40,664 bases of DNA, from assembly GCA_021799485.1 (NCBI GenBank), contig JAJZAK010000020.1, positions 1 through 40,664 of the forward strand, in the 5' to 3' direction. Origin of the DNA: a bacterium. Lineage in GTDB: Bacteria > Elusimicrobiota > Elusimicrobia > UBA1565 > UBA9628. This document shows positions 16,547 through 25,004 of the stretch, one piece after another (position 1 is the stretch's first letter; every line of letters begins with the position of its first letter). Both the position numbers and the translations under genes were made by a program. The notes beneath the pieces were generated by a model, which searched no databases, was not told the DNA's origin, and saw only the letters and a program-made list of their open reading frames with translations.

Positions 16547-17476
16547 GTGAAGAGTCTCGGACTTTTCCTCATGGGTGCCGCTTTCTTCGCCTCCGCACCG
16601 AAACCCAAAGCCGCCCCTATCTTTCCCCCGCGCCTGGAAGGAGCGGGCGGATGCGGGATTCTCCTCGTGGGGGAGGGAGGCGACTACGGCTGGGTCGAGG
16701 CCGCGGACGTCATCCGGCGCTCGGCCGGCGCGGCGCACCCGGTCGAGGTCGCCGCGGGCCCCGGCGACCAGGCGGGGCTCAGGCTGGCGCTCCAGCGCCT
16801 CGAGGACCGGCATGTGAGCCGCGCGGCGCTCCTGCCCCTGTATTTTTTTCCCGGCTCCCCTTTCTTCAATCAGACCTTGGATGCCGTCGGACTAGGAGCG
16901 GCCAAGACCAAGACCCCCCCGGCCTTCGTAAGCCGGACGGGAAGCGTCATTCCGCGGCTCCCCGTCCGCTCGGAGCCGGCCGTGGCGAGCTCGGTGCGAC
17001 TCCTGCGGACGGCCCCTTTTGGAGAAAGCCCCTTCTTTCCGAGATTGATCGCCTCAAGGGCCCTCGCGGTCTCAAAGTCGCCTCGACACGCCGCCCTCTT
17101 TTTAGTCGGAAACGTTCCCATCGTAGAAACCTCAGCGGCCAAAGCCTGGGAGGCATGGGCACAGAACGTCGCCCTTCAGGCGGGCATCAGCGGGGGCTTC
17201 CAGAGGGCCCAGGCATTTTCCCTGCGCGAGGACTCCCCGGACGGCGAGCGCGCGAAATACGAACAGGCCCTCGCCGCGGCCGCCCGGAAAGCCCTTTCTT
17301 CCGGGCCGCTAGTGGTCGTCCCTCTCGAACCGCGCCCGGGGCTCGCGAACGCAGGCGCCCGAAAAGCCCTCCGAGGGCTGCTCGTCGACTTCGCGGCGAA
17401 GCCTCTCCTGCCGGACCCGATTCTCGGCCCGTGGGCCTCGGCGGCCGCCCAAAAGGCCTGCGGGCAAGCACGATGA
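16547..17476 (+). CDS. Exported sirohydrochlorin chelatase (CbiX/CbiK)-like protein, degenerate active site
   Basis: Predicted 309 residues from a GTG start; a GTG 6 nt earlier is equally possible. A hydrophobic N-terminus (SLGLFLMGAAFFASA) looks like a signal peptide. The next 80 residues resemble one lobe of a CbiX-type chelatase: strand GILLVGEGG, a helix, LRLALQRLEDRHVSRAALLPLYFFPG, then FFNQTLDAVG. The metal-binding His of the usual GHG is replaced by Glu (E43). A second lobe may begin at AALFLVGNVP, also without His. If correct it is a chelatase-fold protein without the usual chemistry, perhaps binding a metal or tetrapyrrole outside the cytoplasm. The assignment is tentative. Confidence 0.5.
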   Translation: MKSLGLFLMGAAFFASAPKPKAAPIFPPRLEGAGGCGILLVGEGGDYGWVEAADVIRRSAGAAHPVEVAAGPGDQAGLRLALQRLEDRHVSRAALLPLYFFPGSPFFNQTLDAVGLGAAKTKTPPAFVSRTGSVIPRLPVRSEPAVASSVRLLRTAPFGESPFFPRLIASRALAVSKSPRHAALFLVGNVPIVETSAAKAWEAWAQNVALQAGISGGFQRAQAFSLREDSPDGERAKYEQALAAAARKALSSGPLVVVPLEPRPGLANAGARKALRGLLVDFAAKPLLPDPILGPWASAAAQKACGQAR

Positions 17477-18498
17477 GGCGGACCTCCTCCCCTCGAGAAG
17501 AGATGTCGCGGACGGCGGCGCGGGCTTTGCATGTTTTAGCGGGCATTTTCATTTTTTCGCGAATCGTCCCGGCCCAGGAGATTCTTCTCGTCGACGAACA
17601 CACGCTCGCCGTCCGGATCAAGGCGTCTGGAACCGTGGCGACCGAGGAAGTCTTCCGCCTGCGGTCCGCGGGCGACGGACGCATTGAGACGGTCGACGTC
17701 TCAAGCGGTCAATGGGCTCCGGGGAGTTCGACGCTCGCGACGATGGCGGATGCCGACATGTCGGCTCTCATGGACTCCCGCAGCACGACGCCGAAGAGCA
17801 TCCTCAAGGCCCGCTGGCATCCGATCTATCAGGCGGCTCCCATCGAATGCCGCAAGGACTGCTTCATCCTGAAGGTGTACGTCTCGCCCCAGGAAACCGT
17901 CAAGGCCCACGCCGTCCTCTTCGAGGCCGCGCGGCGTCTCGTCATGTCGGGAAGAATCATCGGCGACTCGAGCCGCTTCGCTCGCGACGGCCAGATCCTC
18001 GCATTCTGGCCGAAAGACCATCCCGAGTCGCGCCGGACGATCGAACTGTCGAACTACAAGGCGCCTCCCGAGGAGGAGACCAGCAGCGCCGCCCTCGAAG
18101 GCGTCTTTAGCCGAGCGATGCCCGAGACCAATTGGCTCGCCCCAGGCACCTCCTGGGAAGGAACGATTATCGCCGACAGCTTCCAGGATCCTTTGGCGGG
18201 CCCCGGCGGCTCTCTCGTCTGCATGGGTGAAGAAGCGTTCTTCGCGGTCTCCATTCCGACCGGCACGATGACGCTTGGAGATATGAAGGACGTCAAGATG
18301 CGCGTCGAAAACGGAAAGCTCCTCCTGGGGCGCGACCGGAGCCCCTTGGGCCCGGACTTCTGCGGGATCGTCAATAAAACGTCGGGCGCGGAGCACGCGA
18401 TGCGGGAATTCCGCATCGTGGACGCCAGGCGTCCTCCCCGCCGCCCTCGCGAACCGGACTTTAGCGGCGATCCTTACGGCTCCGCGCGCTACCCGTGA
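17473..18498 (+). CDS. Exported protein of unknown function
   Basis: Predicted 341 residues from the ATG overlapping the previous stop (ATGA). A longer open frame upstream is a shadow. Residues 11-33 form a signal peptide (MSRTAARALHVLAGIFIF ... VPAQE), and an internal ATG at residue 11 is an alternative start. The mature protein begins ILLVDEHTLAVRIKASGT and is rich in predicted beta strands. Two Cys (IECRKDCF) could form a disulfide. The C-terminus is Pro/Arg-rich. No domain recognised. Coupling to the chelatase-like gene suggests a shared envelope role. glgC begins one nucleotide after its stop. Confidence 0.6.
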   Translation: MRRTSSPREEMSRTAARALHVLAGIFIFSRIVPAQEILLVDEHTLAVRIKASGTVATEEVFRLRSAGDGRIETVDVSSGQWAPGSSTLATMADADMSALMDSRSTTPKSILKARWHPIYQAAPIECRKDCFILKVYVSPQETVKAHAVLFEAARRLVMSGRIIGDSSRFARDGQILAFWPKDHPESRRTIELSNYKAPPEEETSSAALEGVFSRAMPETNWLAPGTSWEGTIIADSFQDPLAGPGGSLVCMGEEAFFAVSIPTGTMTLGDMKDVKMRVENGKLLLGRDRSPLGPDFCGIVNKTSGAEHAMREFRIVDARRPPRRPREPDFSGDPYGSARYP

Positions 18499-18499
18499 C

Positions 18500-19747
18500 A
18501 TGAAAACGAGCGTCGACGCCGCCTTTGCCCGCAATGCCCGCATCCTCGCCTTCATCATGGCAGGCGGCAAGGGGGAGCGGCTCTATCCCCTCACGCACGA
18601 GCGCGCCAAACCCGCCGTCCCCTTCGGGGGCAAATACCGGCTCATCGACTTCGCCCTGTCCAATTTCGTCAATTCGGGCGTGATGTCGATCTACGTCCTG
18701 GTTCAGTACATGTCCCAGAGCCTCATCGAGCACCTCCGTCTAAGCTGGCGGCTCACGGGCCTCACCCGGGACCAATTCATCACCGTCGTTCCGCCGCAGA
18801 TGCGCCTCGGCCCCTCCTGGTACCGGGGCACCGCGGACGCGGTGCGCCAGAACCTGAATCTCGTGCGCGACCATGCCCCCGACGTCGTCGCTGTGTTCGG
18901 CGCGGACCACGTCTACCGCATGGACATTCGCCAGATGCTGCGCCGCCATCTGGAAGCCGGGGCGGATCTTACGGTCTCGGCCGTGCGGGTCCCCTTGCGC
19001 TCCGCGACGAGCCTCGGCGTGATCGAAACGGATCCCTCGGGGCGGATCACCGGCTTCTCGGAGAAGCCCAAGCGCCCCAAGGCGGCCCCCGGCCATCCCG
19101 GCCAGGCTTTCGGTTCGATGGGCAACTACATTTTCCGCCCCAATATCCTTCTTGAAGCCCTCGAAGACTCCTCCTGGCAGGATCCCGAACTTGATTTCGG
19201 CCACCAAGTGCTCCCCAAGCTCTACCCGCGCGTCAAGGCCTACGCCTACGATTTCTCCGAGCATGTCCTGCCGGGGCTTGAGCCCGGCGAGGACACGGCC
19301 TATTGGAGGGATGTCGGAACGCTCGCGAGCTACTACCAGGCCAACCTCGATCTGCTGGGGCCGTCTCCCAAGCTCAACCTCGACAACGAGCGCTGGCGCA
19401 TCCACTCGGGGCGTTACGACGGCCCCGCGGCGAAGGTCCTGGGGGGCCGTCTCGCCAACGCCATCATCGGCGACGGCTGCCTCATCGACGGCGCGACGCT
19501 TCGCAACTCGATTCTCGGCCGCGGCGTCAAGGTCGCTCCCGGCGCCGTCATTGAAGACTCTCTCATCATGGATTTTTGCCGGGTGGGCGCCAAGGCCCGC
19601 GTCCGACGGGCGGTCATCGACCGCTTCAATGAGATCGCGCCGGGAACGGAAATCGGCCGCGATCCGGCCGCGGACGCATCGCGCTATTTGGTCGACCCAT
19701 CAGGACTCGTCGCCATCGGACGGGGGAGGCTCAAGAACCTGTTATGA
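18500..19747 (+). CDS. glgC: Glucose-1-phosphate adenylyltransferase (ADP-glucose pyrophosphorylase)
   Basis: A 415-residue enzyme that makes ADP-glucose from ATP and glucose-1-phosphate, the committed step of bacterial glycogen synthesis. The N-terminal nucleotidyltransferase has AGGKGERLYPLTHERAKP (21-38) and PFGGKYRLIDFALSN. The mid-domain has GTADAVRQNLNLV, FGADHVYRMD and FSEKPKRPKA. The C-terminal left-handed beta-helix (IIGDGCLIDGATLRNSILGRGVKV) gives oligomerisation and allosteric control. Length and motifs are complete. It is tightly packed between an exported protein (1 nt gap) and phoH (4 nt overlap). No glycogen synthase is in the window. Confidence 0.95.
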   Translation: MKTSVDAAFARNARILAFIMAGGKGERLYPLTHERAKPAVPFGGKYRLIDFALSNFVNSGVMSIYVLVQYMSQSLIEHLRLSWRLTGLTRDQFITVVPPQMRLGPSWYRGTADAVRQNLNLVRDHAPDVVAVFGADHVYRMDIRQMLRRHLEAGADLTVSAVRVPLRSATSLGVIETDPSGRITGFSEKPKRPKAAPGHPGQAFGSMGNYIFRPNILLEALEDSSWQDPELDFGHQVLPKLYPRVKAYAYDFSEHVLPGLEPGEDTAYWRDVGTLASYYQANLDLLGPSPKLNLDNERWRIHSGRYDGPAAKVLGGRLANAIIGDGCLIDGATLRNSILGRGVKVAPGAVIEDSLIMDFCRVGAKARVRRAVIDRFNEIAPGTEIGRDPAADASRYLVDPSGLVAIGRGRLKNLL

Positions 19748-20727
19748 CCGTCAAAAAATTCGCCGTTCAAAGCGCCGCCGAGGCGCTCGAGATCGCCGGG
19801 GAGAACGACTCCCGCCTCAGGCGCCTCGAGCGGGAGCTCGGGGTCGAGATTTTCATGCGCCAGCACAAGGAGGGCGGCGGCTTCGCGGTCGAGATCCACG
19901 GCGGGCAGACGCGGGTCAATAAGGCCATCCGGCGGCTCAAGGAACGCCTGCAGCTCCTGCGCGAGCAGCCGGAACGCCCCGAACCCTCGGTGGAGCCGGC
20001 GCATGCGAGGGACGGCCACGTTCCGGAACCCATGAACATCGACTCTCCGAACCTCCCGGTGAACGGCATTTACAGAACCGCCTCCGGCAAGATCATCCGT
20101 CCCATGACCGCGAACCAAAAACGCTACGTGGACGCCATCTTGAACCATGACCTCGTCTTCGGGATCGGCCCGGCGGGAACAGGCAAGACCTTCCTGGCGG
20201 TCGCCTGCGCGCTCAGGGCCCTCGAGCTCCGGCAAGTCCAACGGGTCATCCTCTCGCGCCCCGTGGTCGAGGCAGGCGAGAGGCTGGGCTTCCTGCCGGG
20301 AGATCTCCTCGAGAAAATGGGGCCTTACTTAAAGCCCGTCTACGACTGTTTCTTTATCATGTTGGGCCCCGAGCGCTTCCGCCTCTGGCGCGACACCGAA
20401 ACGATCGAGATCGTGCCCCTGGCCTACATGCGCGGCCGGACCTTCGAAGACGCCTTCATCATATTGGACGAGGCCCAGAACACGACCCCGGAGCAGATGA
20501 AGATGTTCCTCACGCGCATGGGGGCAGGATCGAAAGTCGTGGTCACGGGCGACGAGACCCAGCACGATCTGCCGGGACATACCCGTTCGGGACTCGAGGC
20601 CGTTATCGCGATCCTGAAAGCCGTCGAGGGGATCGCCTTCGAAAGGCTGACCGAGGCCGACGTCGTGCGCCACCCCATCGTGCGCAAGATCATCCGCGCC
20701 TACCAGGAGTGGGAAGCCAAAAAATAG
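19744..20727 (+). CDS. phoH: PhoH-like ATPase
   Basis: A 327-residue P-loop ATPase of the PhoH/YbeZ type. An N-terminal small RNA-binding-like domain (FAVQSAAEALEIAGEND...) precedes the ATPase core with Walker A GPAGTGKT at 142-149, FIILDEAQN (Walker B) and VVTGDETQHDLPG. PhoH/YbeZ proteins work with the endonuclease YbeY in 16S rRNA processing and ribosome quality control, and ybeY follows directly (15 nt gap). The ATG overlaps the glgC stop by 4 nt, so translation is coupled. Confidence 0.95.
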   Translation: MTVKKFAVQSAAEALEIAGENDSRLRRLERELGVEIFMRQHKEGGGFAVEIHGGQTRVNKAIRRLKERLQLLREQPERPEPSVEPAHARDGHVPEPMNIDSPNLPVNGIYRTASGKIIRPMTANQKRYVDAILNHDLVFGIGPAGTGKTFLAVACALRALELRQVQRVILSRPVVEAGERLGFLPGDLLEKMGPYLKPVYDCFFIMLGPERFRLWRDTETIEIVPLAYMRGRTFEDAFIILDEAQNTTPEQMKMFLTRMGAGSKVVVTGDETQHDLPGHTRSGLEAVIAILKAVEGIAFERLTEADVVRHPIVRKIIRAYQEWEAKK

Positions 20728-20742
20728 CGTCGCGCGATTGCC

Positions 20743-21177
20743 ATGATCCGCATCGTCGGGATCTCGAGCCTGCCCTCCTCGGCGCGCCGGCCAGATCTCA
20801 TCCGGGCCGCCTGCCGCAAGGCCTTTCAAAGCGAAGGCCGCGCTCTCGCGGGGGCGCTGACCGTGCTTTTCGCCGATCGGCGCCGCATGCTTGCCATCAA
20901 TAAGGCCTTCCTCGGTCATTCCTACGATACGGACGTGATCGCCTTCCCCTATGACGAGCCCGAGGCGGGGGCCGGGGACATCATCGTCTCGGCTCACATG
21001 GCGCGCCGACAGGCGCGCGAGCTGGGGCACCCCGTCCTGCGGGAAGTTCTGACCCTCGTCCTTCACGGCTCTCTCCATCTCCTGGGCTACGACGACCATC
21101 GCCCCCGCGACCGCCGGCGGATGTTCGCGAAACAGGACCGTCTCCTGGACGCCCTGTCCTTGAAGGCCAAGAAATAG
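20743..21177 (+). CDS. ybeY: Endoribonuclease YbeY
   Basis: A 144-residue zinc-dependent RNase needed for 16S rRNA 3'-end maturation. The metal motif is LHGSLHLLGYDDH: H108, H112 and then D118/H119. Canonical YbeY has GYDH, with the third His directly after Tyr-Asp; here an extra Asp separates them, so the third ligand is either D118 or H119 in a shifted position. The substrate-side motif FLGHSYDTDVIAFPY is intact, as is GDIIVSAHMA. It follows phoH by 15 nt, the usual partner arrangement. Function is very likely conserved. Confidence 0.93.
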   Translation: MIRIVGISSLPSSARRPDLIRAACRKAFQSEGRALAGALTVLFADRRRMLAINKAFLGHSYDTDVIAFPYDEPEAGAGDIIVSAHMARRQARELGHPVLREVLTLVLHGSLHLLGYDDHRPRDRRRMFAKQDRLLDALSLKAKK

Positions 21178-21189
21178 TAAGTTGCTTGG

Positions 21190-21597
21190 GTGGAAGCTGC
21201 GGCGGTCGGCCAACCCGAAGCTTATGTCCTGATCGTCGACGACGACCCCTTGGTCCTCGACTTGGTCACGACCCGCCTTGAGAGCGCGGGCTACAACGTA
21301 ACGACGGCCGGGGACGCCTGGCAGGAGGTGATCCAGGCCCAGGCCCTGCGATTAGGCCTCCTGATCACCGACATCCAGATGCCCGGCTTCGGCTCGGGCA
21401 TCGACGCCTACAAAAAGCTCCGGCAACTTTCCCCGCGGCTGCCCGTGATCTTCATCACCGGCGTCAATCCCGAGGAGGCCAAGAAGACCTTGGACGATCT
21501 CAAGGACCCGCGGGTCCGGCTTGTCCCGAAGCCCATCGACTTCGCGCAACTGCGCGCCGTGATCAAGCAGCTCACCGGCATCGACCGGCCATTGTAG
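21190..21597 (+). CDS. Stand-alone response regulator receiver protein
   Basis: A 135-residue receiver domain that starts with GTG at 21190, 12 nt after ybeY. D17-D19 acidic pocket (LIVDDDPLV), phospho-acceptor D61 (LLITDIQMPGF), switch T90 (IFITGVNP) and K114 (LVPKPID) are all present. No output domain. Being last in the phoH-ybeY run it may be cotranscribed, but no partner kinase is adjacent. Role unknown beyond phosphorylation-dependent protein interaction. Confidence 0.88.
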   Translation: MEAAAVGQPEAYVLIVDDDPLVLDLVTTRLESAGYNVTTAGDAWQEVIQAQALRLGLLITDIQMPGFGSGIDAYKKLRQLSPRLPVIFITGVNPEEAKKTLDDLKDPRVRLVPKPIDFAQLRAVIKQLTGIDRPL

Positions 21598-21638
21598 GAT
21601 AGGAGCCGGCCCGAGCCTTCGCCGCGGCGTTTCGGCGC

Positions 21639-21860
21639 CTAATCCCGCCAGAAAAAGAGGGCCGCGACAAGGGCGAGGCCGATGACGTAGAGAAGCCAGA
21701 TATTGGTGACAAACCAGGGATAAACGCCCAGGACGAGGCCGATGACGACGGCGCGGATGTTCTCCGATTTCCTCCCGTAAATAAAAGCCGCCGAGCCGAT
21801 AAGGCTCAAAAGCAGATTGGCGAAAAGCGCGCCCGGTGACATGCTCAAGGCCGACGGCAT
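21639..21860 (-). CDS. Small two-helix membrane protein
   Basis: Predicted 73 residues from the ATG at 21860; an ATG at 21842 would give 67, and the longer upstream open frame overlaps hpnE and is a shadow. Two membrane helices (about 10-28 and 37-70, broken by VYPWFVTN) flank a basic turn, YGRKSENIR. The pattern GLVLGVYPWFVTNIWLLYVIG recalls a family of small proteins labelled amino acid transport protein in databases, a label without experimental support that I know of. It lies 26 nt after hpnE and is probably the last gene of that operon. Confidence 0.65.
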   Translation of the reverse strand: MPSALSMSPGALFANLLLSLIGSAAFIYGRKSENIRAVVIGLVLGVYPWFVTNIWLLYVIGLALVAALFFWRD

Positions 21861-21886
21861 CTGGAATCCCGGAACGCTCGGATCCG

Positions 21887-23260
21887 TCACGATATCCGCC
21901 CGCAGGCCATGGAGGCGCTCAGGACCGCGCTTTCGATCGTCGCGGGGAGCCCCGTCCTCGTCCAGTCTCCCGCGACGAAAAAGCCGGGCGCCATCTCGCC
22001 CGGGAAAGGCCGCAGGGCCTCGGCTCCGGGCGCCCCGGAGAGAGTCGCGAAAGGCTCCTTGACTACTTTGGCGCCCCTCACCCATTCCCGACGGAAGGCC
22101 GGGAAGCAGCGGGCCAAATCCCGGCAGGCGATGTCGATGAGAGCGTTGGGCTGCCAGGAGAGCTCCCGGTGGGCGCCGCTGATCACGGCCGAGAGATATT
22201 GGCCGGCCGACCTCGCTAAACTGGCGCCGGACTTAAGCCTGGAAGCGAGAATGGCGCTCTTATTGAACACCCATTGGTTCTCGGTCCCAAGGAGGCCGAC
22301 AAAGGTTTCCTCATGCCGAAGCAATGGCTTGTCCAGCCATAAGGAGACGCTCACGATGGGCGCGGGCCGAAGCTCTCTCCAGGTTTCCTGAGCGGATTTC
22401 GGCAACTCGATCTTCGCCAAATCCCAGGGAGCCAGGCAGGAAAGCACCGTCCGCGCTTCCCAAACCGCCCCCGTAGCGGTCCTCGCGCCCGAAACGCGTC
22501 CATCAGGGCCTTCCTCGATCGCCGCCACGCGTTGCGATAAAAGGACGCCTCCCCCCGCCTCTTCGATAGCGCGTCGGGCGGCATCGGTATAAAGATCGCT
22601 CAGACCTACCCGTGCGATTCCAATGCGCGGATCCGCATCCGCCGCAAAAAATGCCTTTGAAAGGACCTGCGCCAAGCCCGTGGCGGAGGCGACCTCGGAC
22701 TTCTCATTGAGAGCCGCGAGAACGATCGGATCGAGAAGGCGTTCCCTGCCGCGCGGCGTCACCCCTTCCCTTTGGAGCCACTCGGCGGCCGTCATCGTAT
22801 CGAGTCCCGGGTCAAATCCTCCGTCTTGGGCCGCGCGGGACATCCGATGGAAAAACCGGGCCAATCCCCATTTATCGCGCAGCGAAAGACTCGATAGCGT
22901 CGCGACTCCGAGCCCGAGCCCCCATCGGCCGGAAAGTCCCGCGGGAGGGCTCAGACGGTCTCGTTTCCCCGAACGATCCGCGAATTCAAGGTGAAGCCGT
23001 TTCGAGAACTCTAGACGATCCTCCGTCCCGATCGATCTCAGGAACTTCCTCGTCTCGTGATAACAAGCGAGGAAAAGGTGCTGGCCGTTGTCGATCGGCC
23101 CCTCATAGCCCGGCTCGTGAAACGAGAAGGCGCGTCCTCCCAAATGCGGTTTTTTTTCGAGGAGGACGACCTTCGCCCCCCGCCGCGAGAGCGTCACGCC
23201 CGCCGAAAGCCCGGAGAACCCTCCTCCCAGGATCAGGACATCCGCCCTATTAGAGCCCAT
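21887..23260 (-). CDS. hpnE: Hydroxysqualene oxidoreductase HpnE
   Basis: A 457-residue FAD-dependent amine-oxidase-fold enzyme. The dinucleotide motif is GGGFSG at 12-17, followed by VVLLEKKPHLGGRAFSF and the family feature IDNGQHLFLACYHET. The C-terminal FAD-binding stretch reads FFVAGDWTRTGLPATIESAVLS. In the HpnCDE route it reduces hydroxysqualene to squalene. It overlaps hpnD by 11 nt and follows hpnC-hpnD, which supports the assignment over a carotenoid desaturase. Squalene would feed hopanoid or related triterpene synthesis; no squalene-hopene cyclase is in the window. Confidence 0.92.
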   Translation of the reverse strand: MGSNRADVLILGGGFSGLSAGVTLSRRGAKVVLLEKKPHLGGRAFSFHEPGYEGPIDNGQHLFLACYHETRKFLRSIGTEDRLEFSKRLHLEFADRSGKRDRLSPPAGLSGRWGLGLGVATLSSLSLRDKWGLARFFHRMSRAAQDGGFDPGLDTMTAAEWLQREGVTPRGRERLLDPIVLAALNEKSEVASATGLAQVLSKAFFAADADPRIGIARVGLSDLYTDAARRAIEEAGGGVLLSQRVAAIEEGPDGRVSGARTATGAVWEARTVLSCLAPWDLAKIELPKSAQETWRELRPAPIVSVSLWLDKPLLRHEETFVGLLGTENQWVFNKSAILASRLKSGASLARSAGQYLSAVISGAHRELSWQPNALIDIACRDLARCFPAFRREWVRGAKVVKEPFATLSGAPGAEALRPFPGEMAPGFFVAGDWTRTGLPATIESAVLSASMACGRIS

Positions 23261-24104
23261 GGCAATAAAGCCAAGCTCTGGCGACTGCCCCGGCCTTCTC
23301 GAACTTCGAAATCTTTATGCGCTCAAATAAAACCGGGAAGCCCTCCCGACGGATTTTATCGAGCGTCGCCTCGTAGACATGGGCCATGATTTCCGCGGCA
23401 AGCAGGCGCGGCCGGTCCCGGAAGTCGATGAGGGACCTCGCCCTCCGGTAGAGAAGCCGGGCCCGGTTGAAGAGGGCGTTCATGAGACGCTCGAAGGCCT
23501 GGGAGTGCTCGCGCTTGGCGAGAGCTTCGCGGGAATAGCCCGCCTCCGCTATCTCGGCGTCGGGGATGTAGACGCGGCCCATTTCGAGATCGGTCCCCAC
23601 GTCGCGGATGATGTTGGTGAGTTGGAAGGCGCGGCCGAAGAGGACCGCGAACTCCTTTTGCTTTTCGTGCGGCGTGTGATCGCAGCCGAAGATGCGCATG
23701 CCGAGTTCCCCCACGGCGCCCGCCACCCCGTCCATGTAGTATTCGAGCTCGGAGAAATCTCTGAACTTCGCGGGGCCCAGATCCATGGAGCATCCCCGGA
23801 TAACCTCGAGAAAAGGCTCCCCTGGCAGCGAGAATTCACGGACAGGGCCCAGAAGCCTCCGGCCCAGCGGCGTTTCGGGATCGCCGTTCATCAGGCGCGC
23901 GATCTCCTGTCTCCAGCCCTCGAAGGCCTTCTCGGCCTCTTCCCGGGACAACGCTCCAGAATCCGAGATGTCGTCCACGGCGCGGCAGAAGGCGTAGACC
24001 GCGGCCAAGGCCTCGCGCTTGCGGCGGGGAAGAAAAAGGAAGCCTAGAAAAAAATTAGAGCTCCGCTCCGCCCCCCGGCCGTCTAAAACCGCGGCTTGCG
24101 GCAC
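23250..24104 (-). CDS. hpnD: Presqualene diphosphate synthase HpnD
   Basis: Predicted 284 residues from the GTG at 24104, which overlaps the hpnC stop by 22 nt; the open frame extends further upstream only as a shadow. Both prenyl-diphosphate binding motifs are present: FCRAVDDISD with D44, D45 and D48, and QLTNIIRDVGTDLEMGRVYIP-type sequence with D168 and D172. The line GVAGAVGELGMRIFG is typical of the trans-isoprenyl synthase class. It joins two farnesyl diphosphates to presqualene diphosphate, passed on to HpnC. Length is normal for the family. No ATG is available near this start. Confidence 0.92.
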   Translation of the reverse strand: MPQAAVLDGRGAERSSNFFLGFLFLPRRKREALAAVYAFCRAVDDISDSGALSREEAEKAFEGWRQEIARLMNGDPETPLGRRLLGPVREFSLPGEPFLEVIRGCSMDLGPAKFRDFSELEYYMDGVAGAVGELGMRIFGCDHTPHEKQKEFAVLFGRAFQLTNIIRDVGTDLEMGRVYIPDAEIAEAGYSREALAKREHSQAFERLMNALFNRARLLYRRARSLIDFRDRPRLLAAEIMAHVYEATLDKIRREGFPVLFERIKISKFEKAGAVARAWLYCHGL

Positions 24105-24967
24105 AAGGCCCCCAGCCAATCGAGTTTTCCAAGGACGGGACGGCGATCCAACGTGGCGAAGCCTTGGGCCTCGATCTTGTCGAGGATCGCGAGCCCTCCC
24201 CGCAGGGTGAGAGCGATCTCCCAGGAAAGCGGCCACGAAAGCTTCGACGGCAAGGCCCGGCCTTCGGCGAAGAGGCCTCGCGCGCGGACGACCTCGAAAG
24301 CCGTGAGACGCCGAAGCGCGTCATTGACCACCCCCCGAAACATCTCCCCCTCGGAATAGCCAAAACGATCGAAATCCTCGCGGGGGATGTAAATGCGGTC
24401 CTTTTTCAGGTCGACGGACATGTCCTGCCAGAAATTGGCGAGCTGAAGCCCCGTGCAGATGGCGTCCGACATCCTGAATAGTTCCGGATCCCGGTAGCCG
24501 TGAACCATGAGGACGATCCGGCCCACGGGGTTGGCCGAGCGCCGGCAATAGTCGAGCACCTCCGCGAAGCTCTCGTAGCGCTTCTTCGTGACGTCCTGCG
24601 TGAAGGCGTTGAGGAGATCCTCGAAAGGCCCCAGAGGAAGATCGAACTCACGCGCCGCGTCTCTCAGAGCCACGAAGACCGGATGCCCTGGAGCGCCGCC
24701 GTCGCGCACGGCGGAGAGCTCCCGGCGCCATTCATCCAGGCGCTCCAGACGCACGCCCTCGTACTCGGGCTCATCCGCGAAATCATCCGAGAGGCGGGCA
24801 AAGCCGTAGAGCGCGGCGATCGCGCGGCGGGCTCGTCCAAAGAGAAGGCGCGACGCGACCGGAAAGTTCTCGTAGTGGCCGCGGACCAAGTTCTCGCAGA
24901 AGACGTAGGCCGCCTCGACGTCGGCGGGATCGCCGACGCGCGTCTCGTAGGCGGAGAGAGTGTTCAT
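24083..24967 (-). CDS. hpnC: Squalene synthase-like HpnC (hydroxysqualene synthase)
   Basis: Predicted 294 residues from the ATG at 24967, 37 nt after the obgE stop; an upstream ATG would overlap obgE by 80 nt. First aspartate motif LSDDFADE (D61, D62, D65), second motif QLANFWQDMSVDLKKDRIYIP-like with D182, D186 and D190. HpnC converts presqualene diphosphate to hydroxysqualene. The early sequence ENFPVASRLL is characteristic of HpnC and separates it from HpnD next door. Order obgE-hpnC-hpnD-hpnE with overlaps indicates one transcript. Confidence 0.92.
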   Translation of the reverse strand: MNTLSAYETRVGDPADVEAAYVFCENLVRGHYENFPVASRLLFGRARRAIAALYGFARLSDDFADEPEYEGVRLERLDEWRRELSAVRDGGAPGHPVFVALRDAAREFDLPLGPFEDLLNAFTQDVTKKRYESFAEVLDYCRRSANPVGRIVLMVHGYRDPELFRMSDAICTGLQLANFWQDMSVDLKKDRIYIPREDFDRFGYSEGEMFRGVVNDALRRLTAFEVVRARGLFAEGRALPSKLSWPLSWEIALTLRGGLAILDKIEAQGFATLDRRPVLGKLDWLGALCRKPRF

Positions 24968-25004
24968 CGGGGAGCCACGGATGCCGAGAAAGGCGCCGGC
25001 TCCT

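Noticed and set aside
16651-17472. Long N-terminal extension of the exported protein that starts at 17473
   Set aside because: The region is the chelatase-like gene in another frame; the signal peptide marks the real N-terminus.
21598-21638. GC palindrome (CGCCGCGGCG) between the response regulator and the 2-TM gene as a terminator
   Set aside because: There is no usable loop and no T-tract in either direction, so it is not better than chance in this composition.
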